The position numbers were made by a program, and so were the translations under genes. Below are positions 1 to 11,434 of a DNA stretch of 64,000 nt, in pieces (the stretch's first letter is position 1; each line of letters opens with the position of its first letter). Under the pieces are notes generated by a model, which was given only the letters and a program-made list of their open reading frames with translations, did no database searches and was not told the DNA's origin. Origin of the DNA: Hordeum vulgare subsp. vulgare (Eukaryota > Streptophyta > Magnoliopsida > Poales > Poaceae); the NCBI RefSeq assembly GCF_904849725.1, contig NC_058520.1, positions 345,647,670-345,711,669 on the forward strand, given 5' to 3'.

Positions 1-45
1 TGATAATAACCATTTTATTATTGCCTCTAGGGCATATTTCCAACA
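1..45 (-). mobile_element. Terminal 45 bp of a BARE1/Angela/WIS-type Copia LTR
   Basis: Read on the minus strand, this piece starts TGTTGGAAATATGCCCTAGA, the characteristic beginning of the BARE1/Angela/WIS LTR. The same start, slightly mutated, is seen at 37623. The element continues off the left edge, so its other end and its target duplication cannot be seen. From base 46 the sequence is Fatima-like protease, so this is an insertion into that element. Confidence 0.8.
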
Positions 46-565
46 CGGCGTTGTGTTGGCATTCAACTGCCAAGGCCGCGGAGTGATCCTCATTCCGGCG
101 AGATCACTCTGTATTGCCATTGACGGTGATAACACCTCTAGGTCCGGGCATATTGAGCTTTAGGTAAGCGTAATGACGCACAACACTAAAGCGGGCGAAT
201 GTTGTGTGGCCGAGTAGAGCATGGTACCCACTGCGGAAAGGGACAATGTTGAAGATTAGGTCTTTGCTGCGGAAGTTTTCGGGTGAGACGAACACCACCT
301 CCAGTGTTACCGTGCCCGAGCAACGGGCTTCGACACGTGGGATTACTCCTTTAAAGGTAGTGTTGCTGGGTTTAATTCTCGATGGGTCTATGGCCATCTT
401 TTTCATCATATATGAGTAAATCAGATTAAGGCTACTTCCTCCATCCATAAGGAATCTGGTGAGTTGATACCCATCTATGATGGGGTCTAGGACAAGGGCG
501 GCTGGCCTTCTGTGACGGATACTGGTCGGGTGGTCCCCATGATCGAAGGTAATCGGGCAAGTCAA
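46..565 (-). pseudogene. Fatima-like retropepsin (protease) domain, broken
   Basis: This is the aspartic protease part of a Gypsy polyprotein, which would cut Gag-Pol in the virus-like particle. The active-site motif reads LMDGGSSLNLIY, with D-G-G in place of the usual D-S/T-G, a variant known from these plant elements. The frame is open over 153 codons from about 565 down to 104. It ends at a TGA where related copies have arginine, which fits a CGA-to-TGA change at a CpG. Recognisable sequence continues to base 46, where the BARE1 LTR begins. It follows decayed gag upstream. No function is expected. Confidence 0.75.
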
Positions 566-2787
566 CCATGCGTCACACTTCGGGGCTATGGGCTCTACGG
601 CGTAGTCCTCACAAAGGCCTCGCTACCTTTCCTTATTTGGTATGTGAGTGACATATATCATGTTAATGGATTTCATTTCCGAGGGAACTATTTCTAGCCC
701 CCAGTGTTCAGACCATGGGGCTCTTCATCGTCCTTGCTTCATTGGCCCTTGCCTTGTTCTTCGGCTACTAGTTTTTCAGCTTGCTTAATAACCCAACAGT
801 TACGGTTGGTGTGGGTAGTGGGTTTTTCTTGGATGTCGTGGATCTGGCAGAGCCTCTCCATAATTTTATCTAATGGAGTCGATCCATCCCTGTTCCCTTT
901 GAAGGGCTTTTTCCACTGTTCGGATTTCGAACTACAGAAGCCGACATTAATGGCCGTGTCATTGGTGTCATCGCTATGGTGCTAACGTTTGATTTTGTTT
1001 CTCCTTGGCTTGCCATTACCATCCTGGACTACAGACGTACCAGGATCGCCCGCATTATGGTTGCGCCGAGCTAGCCAATTATCCTCACCCACGCAAAAGC
1101 AGTTCATGAGGGAAGTGAGAGAGAACATTGTTCTCGGCCTGTCTTGGTCGAGCTGACGAGCCAACCATTCGCCCCAGATATTATGTGTGAATGAGGCTAT
1201 TGCCTAGGCATTCAGACAATCCACTATATGGTTCTTTTTGGAGAGGAACCTACTCCAGAATTCTCTCGATGGCTCGCCCACTTTTGGACGATGTTGCTGA
1301 GGTTGGAGGAGTCCGAGGGTGGGACGTAGGTTCCTTGAAAATTAGACAGGAAGGCTTCCTCGAGCTCTTCCTAACCCGATAGAATCTTTGGGTAAGCTAT
1401 TGAACCAGTGTCGTGCTGGCCCTTTTAGCTTTAGGGGCAGGTACTTGATGGCATAGAGGTCATCTCCCCTGGCCATATGGATGTGGAGAAGGGAATCTTA
1501 TTTCCACACGACGAGATCTGTAGTGCCGTCATATTACTCTATGTATACGGGTTAAAACCCTTCCGGGAATTGGTGTTGCATGACCTCATGTGTGAAGCAT
1601 AGTGGGTGAGCGGCGGCTCTAACCTGGGCTATACTATGCCGGATATCGGATGTTGGTTGTGCCCGGTATGATTCCCGGTCTCTGTTTCTGTGGGTACGCT
1701 GAGGTTGGTCGCCATCCCATCTAGTGGGAGAGTGTCTTCTAGATCCGTAGATGGATCTGTTGCGACCTATTCTATTGTCTAAGTCGTGACATAGGCGATG
1801 TTTTCCCTTGTGCTGTATGAGTTCCTTTCCTTTCCTGCGGGGATGCTCAGGTCTATACTCGATTCGCCGGCTGCTCTGTCGTGCCGTCGAGGTGGACGCT
1901 CGGGCTCGTCGTATTGTGTGTGTGTGTGAGGGGATACGTGTTCTGGGGCCTCGTCATCAAACTGAGGTAGCACGCGCCGCCGCTGGTAGCTTTTGTTTTG
2001 AGCCGGCCACTCGGTGCCATATCCTTCTTCGGTTGCCAATACTTCCGTCCATCTATTGTTGATGGTTTGTTCTTCGGCTTGAAGCTGATGTTGCTTCGCT
2101 TGGAGGCTGCGAGCGGTAGCTATGAGCTGTTGCCTTAATCGTTCCTAACCTTCAGGGTCTTTGGGAACTGTGAAGTCCTTAGCCTCCAAGTTGTCCTCCA
2201 CGTCGTCAGGAGGGAGGTAGTTGTCATCGTCCGAATCGTCGGGGTCATCAGGATCGGACTGGCCTTCGGGCTTGTTCGGATCCTATGGTGGTTGCTCGGG
2301 AGCTCTAAGGTTACCTGTGTCATGGTGGGTCATGTTCTCCCCGGTGCCATGTATGATCCTCCTTCCCTTGTTCGCCTTGGATTGTTTGTGTTTCTTTCGA
2401 CCCGTTAATGTCTTGTTCCCGGACTTATCGTCATTTTGTATGACAGGGGTGTGTTCTCCATTGCCGTTAGGCATGTCCACCATGTAGACATCATAGGTGG
2501 AGGTGCCAGTCCATCGCCCTGTGTTTACATGGGCGGGGTCATAGGCCGCGTAATCCATGTCTTCGACCTCCTTGGAGGCATAATCCAGCACGCCGGTTAA
2601 GTCTTTGACGGTGGCTACCAAGAGGGTGGTGGGTGGGATGGAAAATTCCTCGTAATCCACCTCTAGATCGGTCCGAGTATATCTTAGGTCTGGTCCATCC
2701 GCGATTTTCAATGATTGGATCTGACCGAGCCCCTCGTTTAACATCGAGAGGCTATCCAGATCGATCTGTTGATGGTTTTCGGAGATG
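566..2787 (-). pseudogene. Fatima-like gag, middle and C-terminal parts, multiply broken
   Basis: Gag would be the structural protein that packages the element's RNA. Readable segments lie in several frames. 2744-2283 holds an acidic stretch and then a lysine-rich stretch (GRKKHKQSKANKGRR). 2039-1779 holds an R/D-rich linker. 1164-982 holds the basic C-terminal part with the motif GEDNWLARRNHN. Between them, especially 1180-1780, frameshifts and stops prevent a continuous reading. The frame at 2787 picks up, after one copy of the ACCTC duplication, the gag sequence that ends at 12958. The break at 2787/12958 is therefore the insertion site of the Athila element and not an original end. Confidence 0.65.
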
Positions 2788-2792
2788 ACCTC
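2788..2792. repeat. Target-site duplication ACCTC, left copy
   Basis: ACCTC here is matched by ACCTC at 12953-12957. Each copy directly abuts an LTR end (TCATTACCC on the left, a decayed TGATGACCC; GTATCA on the right). A 5-bp duplication is the normal integrase signature of LTR retrotransposons. Confidence 0.9.
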
Positions 2793-4314
2793 TCATTACC
2801 CACAAGTATAGGGGATCAATCGTAGTCCTTTCGATAAGTAAGAGTGTCGAACCCAACGAGGAGCAGAAGGCTCTGATAAACGGATTTCAGCAAGGTAATA
2901 ACTGCAAGCACTGAAAGTAGCGGTAACAAGTGATGGTGTAGCGAGGTGAAACGTAGCAAGCTAAAAGTAACAAGTAACAAGTAGTAGCAACGGTGCAGCA
3001 AGTCGCCCAATCCCTTTTGTATCAAGGGACAAGTCTGACCAAAGTCTTATAGGAGGAAAAACGCTCCCGAGGACACACGGGAATTTCTGTCATGCTAGTT
3101 TCATCATGTTCATATGATTCGCGTTCGTTACTTTGATAGTTTGATATGTGGGTGGACCGGCGCTTGGGTACTGCCCTTACTTGGACAAGCATCCCACTTA
3201 TGATTAACCTCTCTCGCAAGCATCCGCAACTACAAAAGAAGAATTAAGACAACGTCTAACCATAGCATTAAACTAGTGGATCCAAATCAGCCCCTTAAGA
3301 AGCAACACATAGACTGGGGTTTAAGCTTCTGTCACTCTAGCAACCCATCATCTACTTACTAATCCCCAATGCCTTCCTCTAGGCCCAAATATGGTGAAGT
3401 GTTATGTACTCGACTTTCACATAACACCACTAGAGGAATAGACAACATACAACATATCAAAATACCGAACGAATATCAAATTCACATGACTATTATCAGC
3501 ATGACTTATCCCATGTCCTCAGGAAAAAAATTAACTACTCACAAAGCATAATCATAATCCTTAATGAATAGCATCAAGGATATGAACATAAACTCTTCCA
3601 CCAAGTAATCCAACTAGCATCAACTACAGAGAGTAATCAACACTACTAGCAACCTTACAAGTACCAATCGGAGTCGTGAGACGGAGATTGGTTACAAGAG
3701 ATGAACTAGGGATTGGAGAGGAGATGGTGCTGATGAAGATGTTGATGAAGATGCCTCCCCTCCGACGAGAGGAGTGTTGGTGATGATGATGGCGACGATT
3801 TCCCCCTCCGGGAGGGAAGTTTCCCCGGCAGGATCGTCGTGCCGGAGCTCTAGATTGGATCTGCTCAAGTTCCACCTCGTGGCGGCGGTGAAACCACGAA
3901 AAAGCTCCCGAATGATTTTTTTTGGAACGAAACCCTTCATATAGCAAAAGAGGGGGCCTAGTGGGCCGTCAGGGAGCCCACAAGCTTGCCCTCCGCCACC
4001 GGGGGGGGGGGGGTGGCGGTGGCAGGGCTTGTGGCACCCTGGTGGCCCCCCTCCGGTACTTCTTTCGCCCAGTATTTTTTATATAATCCCAAAAAATTCC
4101 ACGTAACTTTTCAAGGCATTTGGAGATGTGCAGAATAGTGGACTAAGATTTGCTCCTTTTCCAGTCCAAAATTCCAGCTGCCTGAATTCTCCCTCTTCAA
4201 ATAAACCTTGCAAAATAAGTGAGAAAAGGCATAAATATGGTACCACAAAGTAATATAACAGCCCTTAAAGCAATAAATATCAACATGAAAGCATGATGCA
4301 AAATGGACATATCA
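2793..4314 (-). repeat. 3' LTR of the Athila-lineage element
   Basis: It aligns end to end with 11435-12952. A TATA-like sequence (sense TATATAAAAAAT) lies near 4074-4085. This copy carries a run of 13 G at 4001-4013, against 7 G in its partner, flanked by CCGCCACC and GGTGGCGG-like arms. No gene is present in it; the open frames seen here on both strands are not conserved between the two copies. Confidence 0.88.
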
Positions 4315-4328
4315 ACTCCCCCAAGCTT
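4315..4328 (-). promoter_or_regulatory. Polypurine tract (PPT) of the Athila-lineage element
   Basis: In sense this reads AAGCTTGGGGGAGT and directly abuts the 3' LTR start TGATATGTCC. It is the expected plus-strand DNA priming site. The identical 14 bases recur at 5805-5818, and a variant lies in gag at 10876-10889. Confidence 0.85.
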
Positions 4329-5851
4329 AGACTTCGCTTGTCCTCAAGCGAAAACCAAGTTCCATAAACATGTCCACATGTTGAGGGACGAGGGTGTCGA
4401 TAAAACATAATACAGACATGAGGGCATCATGATCACACATAGAACATCAATACATCATAAAGATTCTTATGGGAAAGTAACAATTCCTTCACAAATCAAA
4501 GCCTGAAGCAAAAACCTTACCGAGAAGTAACCAACAACAGTCCAAAGTCATTGAAGCAATTGCAATTTATCACAACATCAGAAAGAGTCAAGTAAGAGCT
4601 TGTAAGGCAAATCCACATACTCAATCATCTCTTTTGTTTTCCACAAATTTCATAACTCACGTGGTACTCATGGTGTCAAAGTTTCAGCTGGACACACAGG
4701 AAGATAGGGGCTTATAGTTTTGCCTCCCAACGATTTACCTCAAGGGTAAAGTCAACAATAATAAAGCATGAGTACTCAAGTCCAAGTTGATATATGAATA
4801 TAGATCTTTCCCAAGCATGTGACGGTAGCCAAGACAATGGAAAAATAGGGAATTGGTGAGGATCACCATGACTCTTGCAAGGGAAAAAATTAAAGTTACA
4901 AGATAGGCCCTTTGTAGAGGGAAGCAGAGGTTGTCATGCGCTTTTGAGGTTTGAATGTGTGTCCTCTTAGTGTGGAGGAACGTCACTTTATATTGCCTCC
5001 CGTGATAAAGAACTTTATTATGCAGTCTGTCGCTTTTATGTCTTCCTCATCACAGGCTCGTACAAAGCTTATTTTCCACACACTAATAGATCATACATAT
5101 TAGAGAGCAATTTTTATTGCTTGCACCGATGACAACTTACTTGAAGGATATTATTCAATCCATAGGTAGGTATGGTGGACTCTCATGGAAAAACTGGGTT
5201 GAAGGTTTATGGATGCACAAGTAGTATCTCTACTTGGTGCGGGAGTTTTGGCTAATATGAGGTGGAAGCAATCGTCATATGCTAAGGGATCTCTAATCAT
5301 ATAACATTGTTTGGAACCAAGCAAACACAATTCATTATGTTGTCTTCCTTGTCCAACATCTACTCCTAAGCATGTAATAGTTTGGTGAGGGCTCACAATT
5401 GTAAAAAGTGTCTAAGATGATATATTTATATGTGAACCTCTCTTTCCGTATTACTTCTTATTAATTGCAACAATGAATGAGGTCTATGTTGATTTATTCT
5501 CAACAAGTTTCAATCATCATACGTGTCATATGTGAAGTTATCACTTTCCATAAGATCGTCTCATGATCTTTCATGCTATCGTTCTTTTCATACTTTTGAT
5601 CATGGCACAAAGCAAAGCCCTTGACTAAGATACTCTTTATTATATGGCTCGTAAGCTTGAATACATCTGGGGAGAGACAAAAGCAAAATACTCAAACTAA
5701 ACACTAAAGACTTATTTCTCTAAGAGAAGAAATAAAAACTAAAAAGGAAAGAACTAAAACAAAGGTAAAAGCTAAAGATATAAAGGTGATACGATACCAG
5801 GGAAACTCCCCCAAGCTTGGCAGAAGCCAAGGGGATTGCCCATACCAATGC
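4329..5851 (-). other. Long untranslated 3' region of the Athila-lineage element
   Basis: This is about 1.5 kb of A/T-rich sequence between the third ORF and the PPT, with no frame I can support. Long noncoding tracts in this position are usual in the Athila lineage, where an env-like gene sits in some members. Apart from the PPT-like copy at 5805-5818 I see no recognisable element in it. Confidence 0.6.
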
Positions 5852-6268
5852 TTAGTTGTCTTCCTTCGGCGGTGATGGTGGCGGAGTTGTTGAAGCAGTC
5901 CTCAGCTTGTCTAATTTCCACTTGAGCAAAAAGTTATGCTCCCTTAAATCATCATTTTCCTCCTCAAGCTTCAACACTCTATGGAAAAGCTCCTACTTAC
6001 TCTCTTGCGAGAAACGAGAGGGGATAAATATGGTCTTAGGCTTCCTCGTGGAGTTGGGGAGGCTTGACTTCTTGAACTCCACATGGGTGTTTGCAGGTTG
6101 AGGTAGAGGAGCCTCCTCTTCATCGGAACTCGTTTGTTCCTTCCCCTTGGGCTCATAGTCCTCTTCCTCATCAGTGGTCCAGCCATATGGTTCCAAGTCC
6201 CCATAGACCTTAGAGTTAGCAAGGTAGTCAGCCACGTAGCTCTCCCCCTCTGAATCCTGAGAAGACAT
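5852..6268 (-). pseudogene. Small third ORF of the Athila-lineage element, acidic then coiled-coil, one stop
   Basis: The frame starts with ATG at 6268 (MSSQDSEGESYVADYL) and runs about 138 codons to a TAA at 5852-5854. It has one in-frame TAG at 5993-5995, in a context where CAG (Gln) is the likely ancestor. The first half is strongly acidic with a DEEEDYEPKG stretch. After the stop comes a heptad-rich segment with leucine/glutamate spacing (LFHRVLKLEEENDDLREH), likely a short coiled coil, then a proline-rich tail. It lies downstream of integrase where Athila elements often carry an extra ORF. I see no signal peptide or membrane segment, so an envelope role is not supported. Function unknown. 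Confidence 0.55.
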
Positions 6269-6640
6269 CTTGACCTAGATCTGCGGCAGAAACAGGCTCG
6301 AAACGAAAACAGAGGAAAACTGCGTGATACGGAGATCAAAACCTTCGGGCGAATATATATTGATTTTTTCTGGACCAGAAGGAGTGCTCCACAAGAAAAT
6401 GGAGTCCGGGAGGCACATGAGGTGCCCACAAGCCCTCCCTTCGCCACCAGGGGGTAGGGGCGGTGTCCAAGCTTGTGGCCGCCTCGTGCGCTCTCCGGAC
6501 TGCTTTTTATTTTTCTAATTTTCCAAAAATTCCAAAACGGAGGAAATTTCCTATTGGAAAAGCATGGGAGTGCAATTTCTTACCAAAACAGATACCTCTT
6601 CGTTTTCAGGGTCTGAAACAGACTGATAAACATCCCTTAT

Positions 6641-9455
6641 CTAGTCCTCTGGAGTTATGACATTGATGATATTGGTCTCAACATTTATGGGAGTACCAGA
6701 GATGTAATGCTTGATTCTTTGCCCATTTACCACTCTAGGAAAATTTCCTTCCGTGTTATTGATTTTGATGGCACCGGAACGATATACTTCCTCGATAACA
6801 TAAGGACCTTCCCATTTAGAGAGAAGCTTGCCTGCAAAGAATCTCAAACGAGAATTGTATAGCAGGACATAATCACCTACATTGAACTCTCATTTCTGCA
6901 TTCGTTTGTCTTGCCATCTCTTAACCTTTTCCTTGAGCAACTTGGCATTCTCATATGCCTGGGCCCTCCATTCATCTAACGAGCTGATATCAAACAACCG
7001 CTTCTCACCGGCAAGTTTGAAATCAAAGTTGAGCTCTTTGATTGCCCGATAAGCTTTGTGTTCCAGCTCAAGAGGTAAATGACAGGCCTTACCGTAAACC
7101 ATTTTATACGGCGACATGCCCATGGGATTCTTATAAGCAGTCCTATAAGCCCATAGTGCATCGTCAAGTTTGCTAGACCAGTTCCTTCGAGATCTATTGA
7201 GAGTCTTTTGTAGGATCAACTTGATCTCCCTATTACTCAACTCCACTTGACCACTAGACTGAGGATGATAAGGACATGCAACCCTATGGTTGACATCATA
7301 CTTAGCGAGCATCTTGCGGAAAACACCATGAATGAAGTGTGAACCGCCATCAGTCATCAAATATCTAGGGACTCCAAATCTTGGGAAAATGACTTCTTTA
7401 AGCATCTTAATAGAGGTGTGGTGATCAGAATTTTAGTGGGGATAGCTTCTACCCACTTAGTAACGTATTCCACAGCAACTAAGATGTGAGTGTACCCATT
7501 GGAACTTGGGAAGGGTCCCATATAATCAAAGCCCCACACATCAAATGGTTCCATGACAAGTGAATAGTTCATAGGCATTTCCTGACGCTTACTGATATTC
7601 CCTATTCTTTGGCATTCGTCACAAGACAAGACAAACTTACAGGCATGCTTGAAGAGAGTGGGCCAATAGAAACCTGATTGCAATACCTTATGGGCAGTTC
7701 TATCTCCAGCGTGGTGTCCTCCATAGGCTTCGGAATGACACTTCTGCAAGATCTGTCCATGTTCATGTTCAGGCACACAACGTCTAATAACACCATCTAC
7801 TCCTTCCTTATAAAGGTGAGGATCATCCCAAAAGTAGTGTCTCAAATCAAAGAAGAATTTCTTCTTTTGCTGATAGGTGAAACTGGGTGGTATGTATTTG
7901 GCTACGATATAGTTTGCATAATCAACATACCACGGTGCACTATGTGAAGTGCGGATGACATTTAATTGCTCATCAAGAAAGCTGTCATCAATAGGTAGTG
8001 GGTCATCAAGGACATTCTCTAGCCTAGACAAGTTATCTGCTACAGGGTTATCAGCACCCTTTCGGTCAACAACGTGCAAATCAAATTCCTGTAGCACGAT
8101 AACCCATCTGATTAGCCTAGGCTTAGCGTCCTTCTTCTCCATATGGTACTTAATAGCAGCATGATCAGAGTGAATAGTGACTTTGGAGTCAACTATATAA
8201 GATCTGAACTTTTCACATGCAAACACGACTGCTAAAAATTCCTTCTCCGTATGGCATAGTTTCTTTGGGCACTGTCTAGAGTTTTACTAGCGTAGTGAAT
8301 AACATTCAACTTCTTGTCAAATCTTTGTCATAGAACAACACCAACAACATAATCACTAGCATCGCACATGATTTCAAAGGGCAAGTTCCAGTCAGGTGGT
8401 TGAACAATAGGTTCGGTTATCAAAGTCTTCTTAATTATTTCGAAAAGTTCCTCACAATTCTCATCAAAAATAAAAGGAACATCCTTCTACAAGAGGTTGG
8501 TAAGAGGCCTAGAAATCTTAGAGAAGTCTTTAATGAACCTTCTATAGAAACTAGCATGACCTAGGAAACTTCGTATACCTCTGATATCTGTGGGGGAAGG
8601 CATTTTCTCAATTGCATCAACCTTAGCCTTATCAACTTCAATGCCTCTCTCAGAAATTTTGTGTCCTAAAACGATACCTTCATTAACCATAAAGTGGCAC
8701 TTCTCCCAATTCAAGACGAGGTTGGTATCTTCGCATATCTGTAAGACTCGATCAAGGCTACTGAGGCAATCATCAAAGGAAGACCCGTAAACGGACAAGT
8801 CATCCATGAAAACCTCGTCAATCTTTTCACAAAAGTCAAAGAATATAGCCATCATGCATCTTTGAAAGGTGGCAGGTGCATTGTATAAGGCAAAAGGCAT
8901 ACGTCTATAAGCAAAGGTACTGAAGGGGCAGGTGAAAGTAGTTTTCTCCTGATTAGATTGTGCAATAGGTATTTGCGAGAAACCTTAATAATCGTCTAGA
9001 AAGCAGAAGTGTGTGTGTTTGGATAGCCTTTCTAGCATTTGGTCGATAAACGAAAAAGGATAATGATCTTTTCTGGTTGCCTTGTTCAGTTTTCGGAAGT
9101 CTGTCACCATCCTATAGCCAGTAATAATCCTTCGTGGTATTAGTTCATCCTTATCATTAGGAACGATGGTCATACCTCCCTTCTTATGTACGTAATGTAC
9201 TGGACTTACCCAATCACTATGAGCAACAGGATAAATGATTCCTGCTCCCAGAAGCTTTAATATTTCTTTTCTAACGACCTCTTTCATCTTAGGACTTAAT
9301 CTCCTTTGATGATCAGCAACTGGTTTAAAGTCAGGATCGGTTTTAATCTTGTGCTGACATAGAGTGGGACTAATACCCTTAAGATCACCAAGGGTATATC
9401 CAAAAGCAGCACGGTGCTTCCTCAGAGTTCTTAGTAACTTCTTCTCTTCGTGCTC
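6641..9455 (-). pseudogene. Athila-lineage pol: reverse transcriptase, RNase H, integrase, broken
   Basis: This is the replication part of the polyprotein. RT lies at about 9430-8490 with the catalytic box FMDD (VFMDDLSVYG) intact. RNase H follows around 8450-7960. The integrase zinc finger (H-H-C-C, ending CKFVLSCDECQR) is near 7700-7600, and the core acidic residues sit in [17 protein letters not shown] and GQVELSNRE. The C-terminal GPY-type module is at 6840-6650. Breaks: TGA at the protease/RT border (near 9453), a stop after FLDDY near 8985, TAG at 8487-8489, a frameshift near 8253, a frameshift near 7430, and TGA at 6890-6892. The element cannot make an intact polyprotein. Confidence 0.85.
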
Positions 9456-10877
9456 TCAGAGGAGAGCACTAATAATGACAGGATATATTTCCTTCTCATC
9501 AAGATAGGCATACTTAAGAGTATCATGCAACTGTTTAAGCTCGAAAACAGGATCACCCTTTGGTGGGGGAGGATCCCCAAGCAGTTCAGCAAGCAGATTA
9601 TTCTTGAGAATAGGATATTGTTCAAAGACAATTTTATCTATCTCATCTCTCTCCTCCATATGCATATAATTTTCATGCTCAAGCAAATATTGCTCTAAAG
9701 GATCCGTAGGAGGTACGGCAATAGAGGCAAGAGCAATAATTTCATCTCTACCAGACGACTCTCTTTCATGGGGTTGTCTTCCAAACTTGGAGAAGTTAAA
9801 TTCATGAGACACACCCTCGAAACTAACTGTGACGGTCTGCTTAATGCAATCAATGTGAGCATTGACAGTGTTGAGGAAGGGTCTACCAAATATGATGGGA
9901 CAAAAGCTATCTTGTGCAGTACCAAGGACGAGGAAATCAGTAGGATGCTTCGTCTTACCACACAGGAATTCTACGTCTCTCACAATTCCCAGAGGGCAGA
10001 TAGTGTCTCTATTAGCTAGCGTAATAGTGACATCAATGGTTTCTAACTCACTAGGTGCAATCTCATCTTTGATTTCATCATATAGAGAACGGGGTATTGC
10101 ACTAACACTAGCTCCCATATCACATAAACCATGGTAACAGTGATCTCTTATCTTGACAGAAACAACGGGCAGGCCAACTACAGGTCCGTGTTTGTCTTTC
10201 GCGTGAGGTTTATAAATTCTAGCGGATTCCTCATAGAATTTGATAACATGCCCGTCTACGTCTTCGGCTAAGAGATCTTTGATAATAGCAACACTAGGTT
10301 CAACTCTAATCTCCTCAGGGGGTGCAAGTGGTCTAATGTAACCCCTATGTATCACAGTTGGAGCTTTAGAATAATCCTTTATCCTAGCAGGGTATGGTGG
10401 TTTCTCAGTGTAAGCACAAGGAACAACAGGATCACTAAAAACAATGACTTTCTGCTCAACTAGATTGGTTTTGGCTATGTTGCTTTCTACAAGAGTATGA
10501 TACTTAAACCACTTATCTTTGGGAAGATCAACATGAGCAGCAAAATATTCACATAGAGAAGCTACTATCTCAGAGTCAGGTCCATACTTAGCGCTAAAAT
10601 CTTTAAAAGTGTTTGTCTCAACAAAAGATTTAACGCAATCAAACTGGAAATTCATACCTGACTCCTTACCTTCCTCCAGCTCCCAATCTTCAGAGTTGCA
10701 TTTGATTATCTCCAATAAATTCCACTTGTGATCAATATCCTTCTTCATAAAAGAACCGGTACAAGAAGTGTCAAGCATGGTACGTTCTTCATGAGAAAGC
10801 CGAGCATAAAAGTTTTGAGTGATGATTTCTCTCGAGAGCTCATGATTGGGGCAAGAATATAGCATTGATTTAAGCCT
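9456..10877 (-). pseudogene. Athila-lineage gag C-terminus plus retropepsin, 469-codon open frame
   Basis: An open frame runs from ATG at 10865 to a TGA near 9456. It begins within the retrotransposon Gag domain (MLYSCPNHELSREIITQNFY) and contains the protease active site GLCDMGASVSAIP around residues 248-260, followed by the flap and the conserved IIFGRPFLNT of retropepsins. D-M-G-A replaces the usual D-S/T-G-A, and related Athila copies often carry D-L-G-A. The frame is shifted from the gag start (11343-10870) at a C6 run, 10878-10883 on the plus strand; removing one base would rejoin them. The ATG at 10865 is therefore internal and not a true start. Confidence 0.75.
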
Positions 10878-11343
10878 CCCCCCAAGCTTGAGCTATGCTT
10901 TCCCTGTCACGAGGCCAAAAGTTATAAATAAAGTTCCGATCACGATGTACTAAATGCATAGGATAGAACTTTTGATGAAATTCCAATTTCAACCGATTGT
11001 AGCCCCATGATCCAGTATCATCACATAGCCTATACCATGTCAACGCCGTATCCTTCAAATATAAAGGAAAGACTTTCTTATTTACCTCATCCTCAGGCAA
11101 ACCTGCAAGCTTAAATAAACCACAAACTTCATCTACATAGATCAGATGCAAGTCTGGATGTGAAGATCCATCTCCTGTGAAAGGATTAGCCAGCAGTTTC
11201 TCAAGCATATTCGAAGGAATTTCATAAAAGATATTTTCAGTAGGTACCTCAGGTTGAGGAACAACTCCTCGTGCTTCCGTTCGTGGTGAAGATACCCCGA
11301 ACAAACTCCTCAAAGAAACAGTTTCCATAGTGACAAGTGACAA
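10870..11343 (-). pseudogene. Athila-lineage gag, N-terminal part
   Basis: ATG at 11343 lies about 90 bases downstream of the 5' LTR end on the minus strand. The 157 codons include the retrotransposon Gag core (FPLYLKDTALTWYRL, LKLEFHQKFYPMHLV). The frame ends at a TAA just past the G-run frameshift at 10878-10883. This would be the capsid/nucleocapsid precursor. The protein starts are plausible and the product truncated. Confidence 0.75.
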
Positions 11344-11405
11344 TAAATTTCAGCACAGTATATAAATGTTTCCTTACCAATTTCCACTTACCAAAGGCGC
11401 TTCAC

Positions 11406-11423
11406 TCCCCGGCAACGGCGCCA
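11406..11423 (-). promoter_or_regulatory. Primer binding site, tRNA-Asp type
   Basis: The plus strand reads TCCCCGGCAACGGCGCCA, which equals the 3' end of plant tRNA-Asp with its CCA. The minus-strand RNA would therefore pair with that tRNA. It lies 11 bases from the 5' LTR edge at 11435. This is a primer site, not a tRNA gene. Confidence 0.88.
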
Positions 11424-11434
11424 GAAAAGAGTCT

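Noticed and set aside
11406..11423. tRNA-Asp-like sequence
   Set aside because: Only the 3' 18 bases are present, next to an LTR; it is a primer binding site and not a tRNA gene.
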